Positions 43,466 through 53,050 of a DNA stretch of 64,000 nucleotides are shown piece by piece (position 1 is the first letter of the stretch; every line of letters starts with the position of its first letter). The position numbers and the translations under genes are program-made. The stretch comes from Aquimarina sp. Aq78 (GTDB lineage Bacteria; Bacteroidota; Bacteroidia; Flavobacteriales; Flavobacteriaceae). The DNA lies in NCBI RefSeq assembly GCF_900299525.1, contig NZ_OMKA01000026.1:434001-498000 (forward strand), read 5' to 3'. The notes beneath the pieces are model-generated. The model worked only from the letters and a program-made list of their open reading frames with translations, did no database searches and had not been told where the DNA came from.

Positions 43466-46315
43466 ATGATTCAAAGACTAATCACCTTTGTAGTTATACT
43501 AAGCACCTCATTGATTTCTGCTCAGAAAAAAACGTTGACTCATGCTGACTACGATTTATGGAAAAATATTACTGATGTTAAAATATCAGATAAAGGGAAA
43601 TTAATTGTATCTACTATTGAAACCAATACCAAAAGAGGAGACGGCTATGTAGAGATATATAATACTCAAAATAAAACTAAATTTAAGTACTCTAATGGAT
43701 ATGATACTTCAATATCCTTAGATGAAAACTATGTAGTTTTTAAGAAAAGACCTAAATATCAACTCACCAGAAAAGAAAAAAAAGAAGAAATAAAAAAGGA
43801 AAATAGAACTAAAGATGCATTGTTTATCTACGATGTAAAAAATAATGTTATTTATGATTCTATCTTAAGAGTGAAAAAATATAAAATGCCCAAAAAACAA
43901 GAAGGTTGGTTGGTTGTTGAAAATTTTAAGAAAGTAAAAAAGAAAGAAAAAGGAAAGAAAAAGGCAAACTCTGAGCAAAAAACTGATAGTATAGACAACA
44001 ATGCTCCAATGGCGTTTAAACAGAATTATGCCTTGGTTTACAATTTAAAAACAAAACAGAAAGATACGATTCATCAAATAAAAGATTTTATTCTACCCGA
44101 GAAGGGCAAGACATTTTATTATACTTTAAAAAATAAAAAAGATAAACAAAAAGATATCGGAGTCTACGAATATAACTTAGCGTCTGGAGCAAAAATTGCT
44201 ATTGATACTACAAAATATATTTATGATAAACTGGCAGTATATAAAGATGGAAATCAATTTGTTTATCTATCTGCCGTTGATTCTACAGCAATAGACTCCT
44301 TAAAGTTTGAATTGTATTATTATAAAAATAAGGGACTGCAAAAGCTTGTAAATACTCCAGATAAGAACCTTAGAGAAAACTGGGAATTGAGTAAAGATCA
44401 AACGCCTTTTTTCTCTGATAATGGAGATAGATTATATTTTTATTCAAAGCCAAAAGTGGTATACTCAAAGGATACTACATTATTAAAAGATGAAATACCA
44501 CAGGTAGATGTTTGGAATTGGCAGGATAAATTGATTCAGCCAGAGCAGAAATCAAAATCTGAACAGCTTAATAAAAAAGCATTTTTGTCTTATTATAATA
44601 CCAAATCTAGCCAGTACATTCACATTCAGGATCACACAATCGAAACGCTAAGTTTTGATAAAAATAAGCAACAACAATATATAGTAGGATCAACAACATC
44701 TCCATATGACATAATGCGCTCATGGGATTATCCATGGACAAAAGATTATTATGTGATTAATACCAATACAGGAAATAAACATTTGATTCTTAAAAACAAA
44801 GGAAGACAACCTATTCTTTCTCCAGATGGGCAATATGTATTGCATTATGATATGAAAGAAAAACATTGGTTTTCGATTGATTTATCGGCTATAAAAAAAA
44901 CAAACCTTACCAAAGAGTTGGATGTAGCATTTTATGATGAAGATGATGATCACCCTTCATTACCTTCTCCATATGGTTTTGGGGGATTTGATTCAAAAGG
45001 AAACGCATTGATTTATGATAAATTTGATGTTTGGCGAGTTTCTCTTTCTGGAAAAGAAAAACCAAAGAATCTTACACAAAATGGAAGGAAAAACAATGTT
45101 GAATATAGAACAAAAATGTTGGATTCTGAACAAAAAAACAAAGCAACATATTGTAATAAAGAATTATTGATTACCAGTTTTGATAAGGTGACAAAAGTTT
45201 CTGGAGTATATACTTTACGAAAAGGAAAATTGATAGAAAAAGTCCGACCTTCAGAATTTCGCATTAGCTCTTATAAAAAAGCAAAGAATGCCGAGGTGTA
45301 TAGCTATAGAAAAGAAAACTTTACTACGTTTTCTGATCTTTATGTAACAACGAATACATTTCAAAACTCAGATAGAATAACAGTAGTAAATCCACATCAA
45401 AAAGATTTTAAGTGGGGAACTTCAGAATTGTTTTCCTGGAAAACATATGATGGTAAAAAACTAGAGGGAATTATTTATAAACCCGAAGATTTTGATCCTT
45501 CCAGACAATACCCTTTGATCACTTATTTTTATGAAAAACGATCTGATAGCTATCGTAATTATCATATACCTAGACCTAGTGCCTCTATTGTAAATCCTTC
45601 ATATTTGGTAAGTAATGATTATATTATGTTTGTTCCCGATATTGTATATGATGAAGGTAAACCTGGAGCCAGTGCATACAATTGTATAGTCTCGGGAGTA
45701 GAAGCCTTAGAAGAATTAGGATATATAGATAGAGATAATATAGGGATACAAGGGCAAAGCTGGGGAGGATACCAAGTGGCATATCTGGTAACCGTTACTA
45801 ATAAGTTTAAAGCAGCGATGGCGGGCGCACCAGTGAGTAATATGACTTCTGCTTATGGTGGAATCCGATGGAAATCAGGATTGAGTAGAGCATTTCAATA
45901 TGAAAGAACACAAAGTAGACTAGGTAAAAATTTATGGGACGGATTTGATCTTTATATTGAAAACTCACCACTTTTTGGTATCCCTAAAATAGAAACACCA
46001 TTGCTAATGATGCATAATGATAACGATGGGGCAGTACCTTATTATCAAGGTATAGAAATGTTTATGGGGATGCGTAGATTACAAAAACCGGTATGGTTAC
46101 TGGTATATAATGAGGAAGCTCATAATTTGAAAAAAGTAAAAAACAGGCAGGATCTTTCTATCAGAATGATGCAATTTTTTGATTATTATTTAAAAGGAAA
46201 GCCTGCTCCTAAATGGATGACTAAAGGTGTTCCTAGAGTACAAAAAGGAAAAGACTTGGGGTATGGTTTAGAGAATACAAGAGCATCAAGTATTACGCCC
46301 AGTTCCAATGAATAA
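43466..46315 (+). CDS. Secreted S9 family prolyl oligopeptidase-like peptidase
   Basis: A 949-residue peptidase with a signal peptide (cleavage near SLISAQ, residue 20). The N-terminal 600 residues form the beta-propeller-like region, including a lysine-rich insert near residues 145-175. The C-terminal alpha/beta-hydrolase domain (about 655-930) has a complete triad: Ser765 in GQSWGGYQ, Asp854 in NDNDGAVPYY and His886 in EEAHNL. The layout resembles flavobacterial DPP-like or acylaminoacyl-peptidase relatives that digest peptides in the periplasm or outside the cell. Its 3' end overlaps the convergent GNAT gene by 23 bases. Confidence 0.92.
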   Translation: MIQRLITFVVILSTSLISAQKKTLTHADYDLWKNITDVKISDKGKLIVSTIETNTKRGDGYVEIYNTQNKTKFKYSNGYDTSISLDENYVVFKKRPKYQLTRKEKKEEIKKENRTKDALFIYDVKNNVIYDSILRVKKYKMPKKQEGWLVVENFKKVKKKEKGKKKANSEQKTDSIDNNAPMAFKQNYALVYNLKTKQKDTIHQIKDFILPEKGKTFYYTLKNKKDKQKDIGVYEYNLASGAKIAIDTTKYIYDKLAVYKDGNQFVYLSAVDSTAIDSLKFELYYYKNKGLQKLVNTPDKNLRENWELSKDQTPFFSDNGDRLYFYSKPKVVYSKDTTLLKDEIPQVDVWNWQDKLIQPEQKSKSEQLNKKAFLSYYNTKSSQYIHIQDHTIETLSFDKNKQQQYIVGSTTSPYDIMRSWDYPWTKDYYVINTNTGNKHLILKNKGRQPILSPDGQYVLHYDMKEKHWFSIDLSAIKKTNLTKELDVAFYDEDDDHPSLPSPYGFGGFDSKGNALIYDKFDVWRVSLSGKEKPKNLTQNGRKNNVEYRTKMLDSEQKNKATYCNKELLITSFDKVTKVSGVYTLRKGKLIEKVRPSEFRISSYKKAKNAEVYSYRKENFTTFSDLYVTTNTFQNSDRITVVNPHQKDFKWGTSELFSWKTYDGKKLEGIIYKPEDFDPSRQYPLITYFYEKRSDSYRNYHIPRPSASIVNPSYLVSNDYIMFVPDIVYDEGKPGASAYNCIVSGVEALEELGYIDRDNIGIQGQSWGGYQVAYLVTVTNKFKAAMAGAPVSNMTSAYGGIRWKSGLSRAFQYERTQSRLGKNLWDGFDLYIENSPLFGIPKIETPLLMMHNDNDGAVPYYQGIEMFMGMRRLQKPVWLLVYNEEAHNLKKVKNRQDLSIRMMQFFDYYLKGKPAPKWMTKGVPRVQKGKDLGYGLENTRASSITPSSNE

Positions 46316-46832
46316 GATGCCATTCTGTGCCATCAGACTCATGAGTGATTAATGTTTTAAAACCGATGGCATAATGCGCTTGTAAAGAACGCAAATTATT
46401 TGAGGCTACTTCGGTGATTAAAAGATTATATTTGTTTTGTAATTCGGTTTTCATGGTTTGATACAGGCCTCTAAAAATCCCTTGTTTGCGATAGGCTTTA
46501 TCAATACATACCTGTCCCATTATTACATAGGATATAGAAGAATCTAAGTGATTTTCGATTATAGAAAACATGGGCTTTAGTAGTTCTATATCATCTTTAA
46601 AATCTTTTAACATACACAATGCATACCCAACCACTTTATCACCATCTTTTGCAATGATATGAGGTTGTTTGTTATTCATTTTTCTTAGAATATCAAGATC
46701 ATGTTGCACAGAAACAAAACCCTCTGCTTCTTTTTCTGTTTGAGAAATTGAGACAGGTAGGTTATTACGCTGAAGCACTAAAATCTGCTGTAATTCTGCC
46801 TCAGAACTAATAACGGTATACGTTATATTCAT
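46293..46832 (-). CDS. GNAT family N-acetyltransferase
   Basis: A 179-residue cytoplasmic acetyltransferase. The acetyl-CoA binding signature is YRKQGIFRGLYQTMK (the R/Q-x-x-G-x-G/A type), preceded by YVIMGQVCIDKAYR and followed by SNNLRSLQAHYAIGFK, the usual GNAT motifs A and B. The acceptor substrate is unknown. It precedes the M61 peptidase gene in the same orientation on the complementary strand, with 6 bases between coding regions, so the two are probably cotranscribed. It converges on the S9 peptidase gene. Confidence 0.88.
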   Translation of the reverse strand: MNITYTVISSEAELQQILVLQRNNLPVSISQTEKEAEGFVSVQHDLDILRKMNNKQPHIIAKDGDKVVGYALCMLKDFKDDIELLKPMFSIIENHLDSSISYVIMGQVCIDKAYRKQGIFRGLYQTMKTELQNKYNLLITEVASNNLRSLQAHYAIGFKTLITHESDGTEWHLIHWNWA

Positions 46833-46838
46833 TGTATA

Positions 46839-48641
46839 TTATTTAGATTTTAACCAGTTTTCCCGTTTATTTATGGCTTCCTTATTAGCGTTTTGTAGTA
46901 ATTTGGTTTCAATATCTGGATGTGCAGTAAAAGTCATTTCAGTTTTTACTTCCTTACCTAATCTTTTGTAGGTTATCGTTACCTTTTTACCAGGAATGTA
47001 TTTTTTTAGTACCTCAGATAATTGCTTTTTATCTGTAATAGGATCTTCATTTATAGCTATGATAATATCATCTTTATCTAATCCTGTCGTATAAGCCGGA
47101 GATCCCTTTTTTGGATAATCAGAGAAAAAAGCATCTTTGTTTTCAAACTTTATGGGTACTCCTGCAAAGTATACTTTTTCTTGATTGTTAATCATTGAAA
47201 TTCCAAAATTAGCAAATAGAGTTTTATAATCCGGTACCTGGCTGCTATTGATGTATTTATCAAAGAAATCATTGGCAAACGACTCTCCTGCATATTCGCG
47301 CAGTGTGGTTAACAGATACTCTTTTGTATACGGGATTTCGGTCTTTCCATATTTTTGCCAAACAAGCTTCATGTAATCATCAAGGGTAAGACTATCCTTA
47401 TAGTTTCTTAAGGATAGATCCAGTGCTAATCCCAGCATACTGCCATAAGAGTAATATGAGATAAATGTATTTCCTCTATTTACTGGATCTACAGATGTTG
47501 CTGCATCTACAAAAGGAGCCTGGTAGCTCATCTCTGTAGGGTTAAAATATGCTCTGGCAGGAGAGTTCCATACATAATTAAAAGACCGTGCTAACCCTTG
47601 TATATATTGTTCCTGACTTATAATACCTGCTCTGCATAAAATTAATGCCGTATAATAACTGGTAAATCCTTCTGCAAACCACAATTCTCCAGACATATTG
47701 GCTTTTTCAAAGTCGAAAGGCTCTAATGTTTTTGGTCGTATACGTTCTACATTCCAGGCATGAAAAAACTCATGAGAAACAGTTCCTATGTTTCTGTCCA
47801 TTCCTTCCTTAGCAAGACTACGAGTACTGGTAAGGATAGTAGAGTTTCTGTGTTCCATACCATCGCCAGATACATTCGGCATATAACAGGCCAAAAAAGT
47901 ATAGGTTCCGTTGTCAAACTTTGGATATTCTCCAAATACTTCTTTCTCTTGAAGTACTACTTTTTTGACTTTTTCAAAATAAGTAGCAGCTTCTTCTTCG
48001 GTCCCTAAGTGGTGTAATGCAAATTGTATGGTGTATTCCGAACCTTCAGATTGAACGGTAAATGCTTTTACCGAGTGATTGCTAATTTCTACAGGACTAT
48101 CCATAAAATACTGTAGATTAGGTGCAGTATATTTATTATTTCCAACAGGAAAAAGTTGCGTAGCAATCTTCCAGTTTAGATCTTTTCTAGTGTCAAAAGT
48201 CACTTCGATAGCTCTATCTTTAAGAGCAGGAGCAAACATAAAAGTAGCAGGGATATTGAGGTGTGCATGGGTTTCATCAATTTGAGAATACGTCCCATCT
48301 CCTCGATCTGCAAATAGAGTGTAGGATACTTTAATGGTGCCGTCATGACCAGAAATATCCCATTGATGAGGGTTAGGGCGAGTTACTTTAACTTTTTTAC
48401 CTTGACTATCAGTAACCTTTACATCATAAACATTTTTGGCAAATTCGTGCAAAGCATATCTTCCGGGCGATGTTCTGCTCATTCGTAAAGAAATAGTACT
48501 TGTTTTTATATCAGCAAATGTAGCTTGTATTTTAGCTTCATGATGAACAGCATTGTCAAAAGAGATATGATATTGATTTTTTGATTGAGAGAAGTTTAAT
48601 TGAACACATAGTATTACAATTAATAACTGTACTGATTTCAT
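46839..48641 (-). CDS. M61 family glycyl aminopeptidase with PDZ domain
   Basis: A 600-residue secreted metallopeptidase from the ATG at 48641; the frame opens at 48686, but the later ATG begins the signal peptide MKSVQLLIVILCVQLNFSQ. The N-terminal beta domain is followed by the zinc site HEFFHAWNVERI (HExxH; third ligand Glu in LWFAEGFTSYY). The C-terminal part holds a PDZ domain (about 500-570; KGSPAYTTGLDKDDIIIAIN). Known M61 enzymes release N-terminal Gly or Ala; the specificity here is inferred. It is probably cotranscribed with the following GNAT gene. Confidence 0.93.
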   Translation of the reverse strand: MKSVQLLIVILCVQLNFSQSKNQYHISFDNAVHHEAKIQATFADIKTSTISLRMSRTSPGRYALHEFAKNVYDVKVTDSQGKKVKVTRPNPHQWDISGHDGTIKVSYTLFADRGDGTYSQIDETHAHLNIPATFMFAPALKDRAIEVTFDTRKDLNWKIATQLFPVGNNKYTAPNLQYFMDSPVEISNHSVKAFTVQSEGSEYTIQFALHHLGTEEEAATYFEKVKKVVLQEKEVFGEYPKFDNGTYTFLACYMPNVSGDGMEHRNSTILTSTRSLAKEGMDRNIGTVSHEFFHAWNVERIRPKTLEPFDFEKANMSGELWFAEGFTSYYTALILCRAGIISQEQYIQGLARSFNYVWNSPARAYFNPTEMSYQAPFVDAATSVDPVNRGNTFISYYSYGSMLGLALDLSLRNYKDSLTLDDYMKLVWQKYGKTEIPYTKEYLLTTLREYAGESFANDFFDKYINSSQVPDYKTLFANFGISMINNQEKVYFAGVPIKFENKDAFFSDYPKKGSPAYTTGLDKDDIIIAINEDPITDKKQLSEVLKKYIPGKKVTITYKRLGKEVKTEMTFTAHPDIETKLLQNANKEAINKRENWLKSK

Positions 48642-48723
48642 TATGACTCGTTTATGATTAATGTGTGAAATGATGATGAAAATCAAATATAGGTATTAAT
48701 TGCAATTCTTTTCAGATAACCTT

Positions 48724-50028
48724 TTAATAAGGATGACTTATACTAGAAAGTTTAACAATATTCCTTATTGTTAATGCTATCATCTTCAAATCATTTACTT
48801 TGAAAAAAGAAAAATCCCGAAAATATACCTGTGGTGTTTTTTCCTTTTTCATAACTCCGGTATTCATAATTTTTGGGATTCCGTTTTCAAATAATAATGC
48901 CTGCGGAGATGTTTCAATAGCATTAATGTTGTATATCTGCCCATTATAAAGCGGTTCAATAGTAGGAACATTAGTATGCCCGACAATTATATGAGATGCA
49001 TTATAAACTTTAAGAATCTCTTCTACTTCTTTTTTTGAGGATTTTTTAATTTTATCGTTTTGTTTTACATAGCCCCTATATTGAGTTACGCCTGTTTTTC
49101 CTAATATAATTTCCTTAAGATTTTCATCAATGGATTTGTTGTTCCAATAATCCCAAATAGCTTGATTTATTTGCTTTATAGAATATTTCTTTGTTGCGGT
49201 TTCGGGACTAATTCCTCCATGGGTAATTAGGGTAGTTCCGATTTTTAGTAGTACAGGTCGTGTTCTTAACCATTGTCCTAGATATGTTTTATTAGAAAAA
49301 GCATCTTTAAAAGACATCATCTGCTGAATGGCAAATAAATTGGCAGGATTTACACGACTGAAATTTCCTCTGAGAACATACTGTTCATGATTTCCAAGTA
49401 GATAATGAATCATTCCTCCCGCTAATTCTGCCTGTTCTGAAAGCTGAACTATTTTCCATAGTACTGTACTTACTTTAATTCCACGATCAACCATGTCTCC
49501 CACAATAACCAAATGGTTTTTTCCAAAACTCCAATTACCAAGAGAATCAATAACCTTAAGGTTTTTTAAAAGAGCATCCATATATTCATAATCTCCATGA
49601 ATGTCACTAATAAAGGCAATCTTATCAGGAGTAGTTGTAATTTCTGTGACAGGTACTTTAATTTCTGGTAAGGATAAATTCAGGGTAGTATTAATGGTAA
49701 AGTTTTTAATAGTAGAATCATACGTTTTGTGGTGTGCTTCATCATTTTGATACCAATCTACAGATATGGTATTGTCTTTTTGATAGGTAACAATAGGGCC
49801 TTCAATAAAATCATCATCAAATGTCGGAGTATCCGCAGCCCCAGCCAAAGTAGCATTAAAATCAATAAATTTTGATCTTATAGGAACCTGAAGTGTTTTG
49901 TAGATACCATTCTCGGTTAATATAACAGTACTCTGATTTAGTTTGTAAACTATAATAATCAGAATTAAGATAAGTATTCCTAATATTGGATACAATAGAA
50001 ATAATTTCCATTTTTTGATCTTTTTCAT
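48724..50028 (-). CDS. Membrane-anchored metallophosphoesterase
   Basis: A 434-residue protein with an N-terminal transmembrane helix (about 8-30, after a lysine-rich start) and a calcineurin-like phosphoesterase domain (about 145-390). Metal-binding motifs are in order: FISDIHGDYEYMD, VIVGDMVDRGIK, LLGNHEQYVLRG, LITHGG and GHTNVPT. This matches a PPP/diadenosine-tetraphosphatase-like set and suggests a Ser/Thr phosphatase-like or nucleotide hydrolase activity. The substrate is unknown. The active domain probably faces the periplasm; this topology is an inference. Confidence 0.85.
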   Translation of the reverse strand: MKKIKKWKLFLLYPILGILILILIIIVYKLNQSTVILTENGIYKTLQVPIRSKFIDFNATLAGAADTPTFDDDFIEGPIVTYQKDNTISVDWYQNDEAHHKTYDSTIKNFTINTTLNLSLPEIKVPVTEITTTPDKIAFISDIHGDYEYMDALLKNLKVIDSLGNWSFGKNHLVIVGDMVDRGIKVSTVLWKIVQLSEQAELAGGMIHYLLGNHEQYVLRGNFSRVNPANLFAIQQMMSFKDAFSNKTYLGQWLRTRPVLLKIGTTLITHGGISPETATKKYSIKQINQAIWDYWNNKSIDENLKEIILGKTGVTQYRGYVKQNDKIKKSSKKEVEEILKVYNASHIIVGHTNVPTIEPLYNGQIYNINAIETSPQALLFENGIPKIMNTGVMKKEKTPQVYFRDFSFFKVNDLKMIALTIRNIVKLSSISHPY

Positions 50029-50137
50029 TTTTGTTTCGATTTAGGATTAGACACTAGTTTTCTTAGACAATGACATGTGATCATTGCCTATAATAAATAG
50101 TTCAGAAAATTGAGATTACTTAATTCTGGATATAAAT

Positions 50138-50344
50138 TTATTCTTCGATGTATTCTAAAATATCAGATGGCTGACAATCCAGAACCTTGCAAACAGCTTC
50201 TAGTGTTGAAAAACGTATTGCTTTAGCTTTTCCAGACTTGAGAATAGAGAGATTAGCAGTGGTAATGCCAATTTTTTCTGCCAATTCTTTACTCTTCATT
50301 TTTCGCTTGGCTAGCATCACATCAAGATTTACAATTATTGGCAT
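50138..50344 (-). CDS. XRE-family (Cro/CI-type) small transcriptional regulator
   Basis: A 68-residue protein consisting almost only of a helix-turn-helix: RKMKSKELAEKIGITTANLS (helices 2-3) and RFSTLEAVCKVLDCQPSDILEY. This is the YozG/XRE type commonly encoded next to DUF2975 membrane proteins. It starts 2 bases after the stop codon of the second DUF2975 gene and lies last in the operon. It may bind the two matching 17-bp inverted repeats in the operon promoter (51389-51436), giving autoregulation; that is an inference. Confidence 0.9.
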   Translation of the reverse strand: MPIIVNLDVMLAKRKMKSKELAEKIGITTANLSILKSGKAKAIRFSTLEAVCKVLDCQPSDILEYIEE

Positions 50345-50346
50345 AG

Positions 50347-50859
50347 TTATATTGTTAGTTCGTTTTCTTCCTGTAATTGAACTCCTTGTTTAAATATAGT
50401 TGCAATAAAAAGAGCAAAAACACCTAGTATGATATGTAAAAACACTGCATACAAATCATTGAAATTTCCTCCTTGAAAAATAAGCAACTGAATGCTACCA
50501 TATAATACGGGAAAGAATAAATTTATAATTGTAAAATAAGTCAAATGCTTTATCGCATTTTTTGAAAATAAAGTTTCTGCTTTAAAAGTCTTAAAAACAA
50601 GCGATAAGGCATAGAAAAATGATGTATAAAAGAAGAAGAATACAATAATTGACACTAATGTATTGATTTCATACGCTCCTTTTATTACCGAATCGGTAAA
50701 AGGAATCTTAATCTGAAAATTATTATCTGAGATATTCAGAAAAGAATTACTTATCATGGCAAATACAATAAATAATAGAAAAATCCCGTACCCAATAGTA
50801 GTCACCCTAGTCAAATAAAATAATAGAGTCGACAATGATTTTTTTCCAAACATTTTCAT
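50347..50859 (-). CDS. DUF2975 membrane protein (second copy)
   Basis: A 170-residue protein with four hydrophobic segments. The order and the conserved C-terminal IATIFKQGVQLQEENELTI match the DUF2975 family of small membrane proteins. It is a paralogue of the gene directly upstream (50862-51383), which ends in IFKRGIEIQSENELTV; the pair probably arose by tandem duplication. The two are 2 bases apart. The function is unknown; such proteins are repeatedly found with a YozG-type regulator and may act as membrane sensors for it. Confidence 0.85.
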   Translation of the reverse strand: MKMFGKKSLSTLLFYLTRVTTIGYGIFLLFIVFAMISNSFLNISDNNFQIKIPFTDSVIKGAYEINTLVSIIVFFFFYTSFFYALSLVFKTFKAETLFSKNAIKHLTYFTIINLFFPVLYGSIQLLIFQGGNFNDLYAVFLHIILGVFALFIATIFKQGVQLQEENELTI

Positions 50860-50861
50860 AG

Positions 50862-51383
50862 TTATACTGTTAGCTCGTTTTCAGATTGAATTTCAATACC
50901 TCGTTTAAAAATCAATGCAAAAAAAAAGATAATTCCCGCCATGAAAAGGAATTCTGAGCTTCCAAAATCTAGTTCAAAGACAACTCCTTTCTTTACTAAC
51001 CATTTGCTGTACCTACTTGCGAAATAAGCTAATAAGCCTATCCATAATGAGACATAGCTAATATTAGAAATTAAACTTGCTACAACAGGAGTAAATGGCT
51101 TATCAAAATCAATTTTTGAAAAAATCCTAATGATTAAATAAAACATATATGCCTTAAAAGCTAATATGAAAACAATTAGTGATAGAAGCATAATATAATA
51201 CCGAATAGAAAAGTTGTAAAGATTTGATAAATCTAAACCTAGATATAGATTCTTTGAGGCCTCTTCGGTTACAAGAAGACTTATTGCACTCGAAATAAGT
51301 ATTGCTCCCAACTTAATACATAAACCAATGAATATAATCCAAGATATTATTTTCATTGTACTTAAAACTTGTTTTGTTTTCAT
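50862..51383 (-). CDS. DUF2975 membrane protein (first copy)
   Basis: A 173-residue protein with four transmembrane segments and the family C-terminus FKRGIEIQSENELTV. It is the first gene of the operon DUF2975-DUF2975-XRE regulator. The promoter on the minus strand has a consensus -7 box between two inverted repeats. It is divergent from bioF. The function is unknown; a sensory partner of the XRE regulator is an inference from gene order. Confidence 0.85.
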   Translation of the reverse strand: MKTKQVLSTMKIISWIIFIGLCIKLGAILISSAISLLVTEEASKNLYLGLDLSNLYNFSIRYYIMLLSLIVFILAFKAYMFYLIIRIFSKIDFDKPFTPVVASLISNISYVSLWIGLLAYFASRYSKWLVKKGVVFELDFGSSEFLFMAGIIFFFALIFKRGIEIQSENELTV

Positions 51384-51388
51384 GATTA

Positions 51389-51436
51389 TTATCGTTTAAC
51401 GATAACAAATATACAAAAATTATTGATAAACGATAA
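51389..51436 (-). promoter_or_regulatory. DUF2975/XRE operon promoter with two 17-bp operators
   Basis: Site 1 (51389-51405) is a perfect inverted repeat, TTATCGTT-T-AACGATAA. Site 2 (51420-51436) has one perfect arm (AACGATAA) and one with two changes (TTATTGAT). Their starts are 31 bases apart, about three helical turns. Between them on the minus strand lies a -7 box TATATTTG (51406-51413), so site 1 covers the start region and site 2 the upstream element. This is the layout expected for repression by the operon's own XRE protein. Confidence 0.75.
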
Positions 51437-51494
51437 TTTTTTATAAAAAAACCTATTTTTTAATTTTTGATTTTAGCTTTCTAAAACCTCGTGG

Positions 51495-51502
51495 TATCTT
51501 TG
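51495..51502 (+). promoter_or_regulatory. -7 promoter box of bioF (TATCTTTG)
   Basis: An exact TAnnTTTG match ending 4 bases before the bioF ATG, the same spacing as in glyQS. It predicts a leaderless transcript for the bioF-DUF2007-bioD-bioA operon. Confidence 0.65.
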
Positions 51503-51506
51503 AAAC

Positions 51507-52652
51507 ATGATTTCCAGAAAGCTAAAGCAAAAACTAAATAATCGTATCGAAAATAACTCTCTTCGGTTATTAACTGATTCTAAAGGGTTGATTGATTTCT
51601 CGTCTAATGATTACCTGGGATTTACGTCATCAAAGATAATTTTTGAAGGAGCACATCGATTATTGATTGAAAAAACAATACAAAAAAATGGAGCGACAGG
51701 TTCTCGCTTACTTTCTGGAAATCATAAATTATACGTAGAAACTGAAAAAATGCTTACGGATTTTCATAATTCTGAAGAAGCTTTGATCTTTAATTCTGGA
51801 TATGATGCCAATGTTGGCTTTTTTTCTTCGGTTCCACAACGAGGAGATATTATTTTTTATGATGAACTAATACATGCCTCCATTAGAGATGGGATGCAGA
51901 TGAGTAATGCAAAATCGTATAAGTTTAAACACAATGATATAGAAGATCTAAAGTTTCAGATTGAGCGAAATCAAAGAGAGAGAAGTGATCAAGAAATATA
52001 TATCGTTACAGAATCGGTTTTTTCAATGGATGGAGATTGTCCAGACTTAAAATCTTTAATAGCATTTTGCCAGAAATACAGTTACTACCTTATTGTAGAT
52101 GAGGCACATGCGACCGGTGTATTTGGCGACTATGGTGTAGGACTACTTCAGAAATTAGGGTTAGAAGATCAGGTTTTTGCAAGAATCAATACCTTTGGTA
52201 AGGCTTTAGGTTGCCATGGAGCAGTTGTTTTAGGATCGAAGGATCTAAAAACATATTTAGTAAATTTTTGTAGAAGTTTTATATATACTACCGGATTACC
52301 ACCACACTCTATTGCAACAATCAAAATGGCGTATGAAGAACTTCAATGTACATCTGAAATTGAAAAACTCACTGAAAATATTACTTTTTTCAACCAACAA
52401 CTTAAATCCAAACATCTAACATCAAGATTTATTAAAAGTAATTCTGCAATACATTGCTGTATTATCGCGGGTAATGAAAACGTAAAAAAAGTTGCAAACC
52501 AAATTCAAATAAAAGGATTTGATGTCAAGCCGATTTTGTCACCTACCGTGCCTCAAGGTAAAGAACGATTGCGCTTTTGTTTACATTCTTATAATTCTAA
52601 AGAAGAAATCTCGGAAGTCTTAGAACTACTTGCTACTTTTGTAAGCATATGA
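51507..52652 (+). CDS. bioF: 8-amino-7-oxononanoate synthase (BioF-like)
   Basis: A PLP enzyme that condenses pimeloyl-thioester with alanine in biotin synthesis. The 381-residue sequence has TGSRLLSGNHKLYVETE, the aldimine-supporting DEAHATGVFGDYG segment, and the PLP lysine Lys232 in NTFGKALGCHGAVV. The same fold also serves other alpha-oxoamine synthases, but position as first gene of a bio operon settles the role. The stop codon overlaps the start of the next gene (ATGA), so translation is coupled. A -7 box lies just upstream. Confidence 0.93.
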   Translation: MISRKLKQKLNNRIENNSLRLLTDSKGLIDFSSNDYLGFTSSKIIFEGAHRLLIEKTIQKNGATGSRLLSGNHKLYVETEKMLTDFHNSEEALIFNSGYDANVGFFSSVPQRGDIIFYDELIHASIRDGMQMSNAKSYKFKHNDIEDLKFQIERNQRERSDQEIYIVTESVFSMDGDCPDLKSLIAFCQKYSYYLIVDEAHATGVFGDYGVGLLQKLGLEDQVFARINTFGKALGCHGAVVLGSKDLKTYLVNFCRSFIYTTGLPPHSIATIKMAYEELQCTSEIEKLTENITFFNQQLKSKHLTSRFIKSNSAIHCCIIAGNENVKKVANQIQIKGFDVKPILSPTVPQGKERLRFCLHSYNSKEEISEVLELLATFVSI

Positions 52653-53050
52653 GCGAAACATTTAAAACTGTCGCTGTTTTTCAATATTCGGCAGAAGCAT
52701 TGATCATCAAAGGAAGAATAGAATCAGAAGGAATTCAGGTTTTTACTATGGATATGCATACTATTGATACAGATCCTTTGGTTAGTAATGCCATCGGAGG
52801 CGTTAAATTGAGAGTAAAAGCAGAAGACGAACAGAAAGCACTGCAGATTATAGAAAGTATACAAGAATATGCTATAGATGATCAGGGAGAATCTATTTGT
52901 TGTCCAAAATGCAATGGAGAAAAAATTGTTCTGGATTCAACAATCGATAGCATTAAAAGTTTAATTCTATTTCTATTGTTTCTGTTACCAATTAATCAAA
53001 AAACAAAATATAGATGTGAGGACTGTAATCACAAATTTTACTTAAAATGA
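52649..53050 (+). CDS. DUF2007 domain plus zinc-ribbon protein in the biotin operon
   Basis: A 133-residue cytoplasmic protein. Residues about 5-70 match DUF2007 (putative signal-transducing domain): AVFQYSAEALIIKGRIESEGI and the GGVKLRVKAEDEQKALQII end. The C-terminal part has a zinc ribbon made of CCPKC (about 86) and CEDC (about 125), with a hydrophobic LILFLLFLLP stretch between. It overlaps bioF by 4 bases at the start and bioD by 4 bases at the end, so it is translationally embedded in the biotin operon. Its function is unknown; a link to biotin is inferred from gene order only. Confidence 0.8.
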   Translation: MSETFKTVAVFQYSAEALIIKGRIESEGIQVFTMDMHTIDTDPLVSNAIGGVKLRVKAEDEQKALQIIESIQEYAIDDQGESICCPKCNGEKIVLDSTIDSIKSLILFLLFLLPINQKTKYRCEDCNHKFYLK

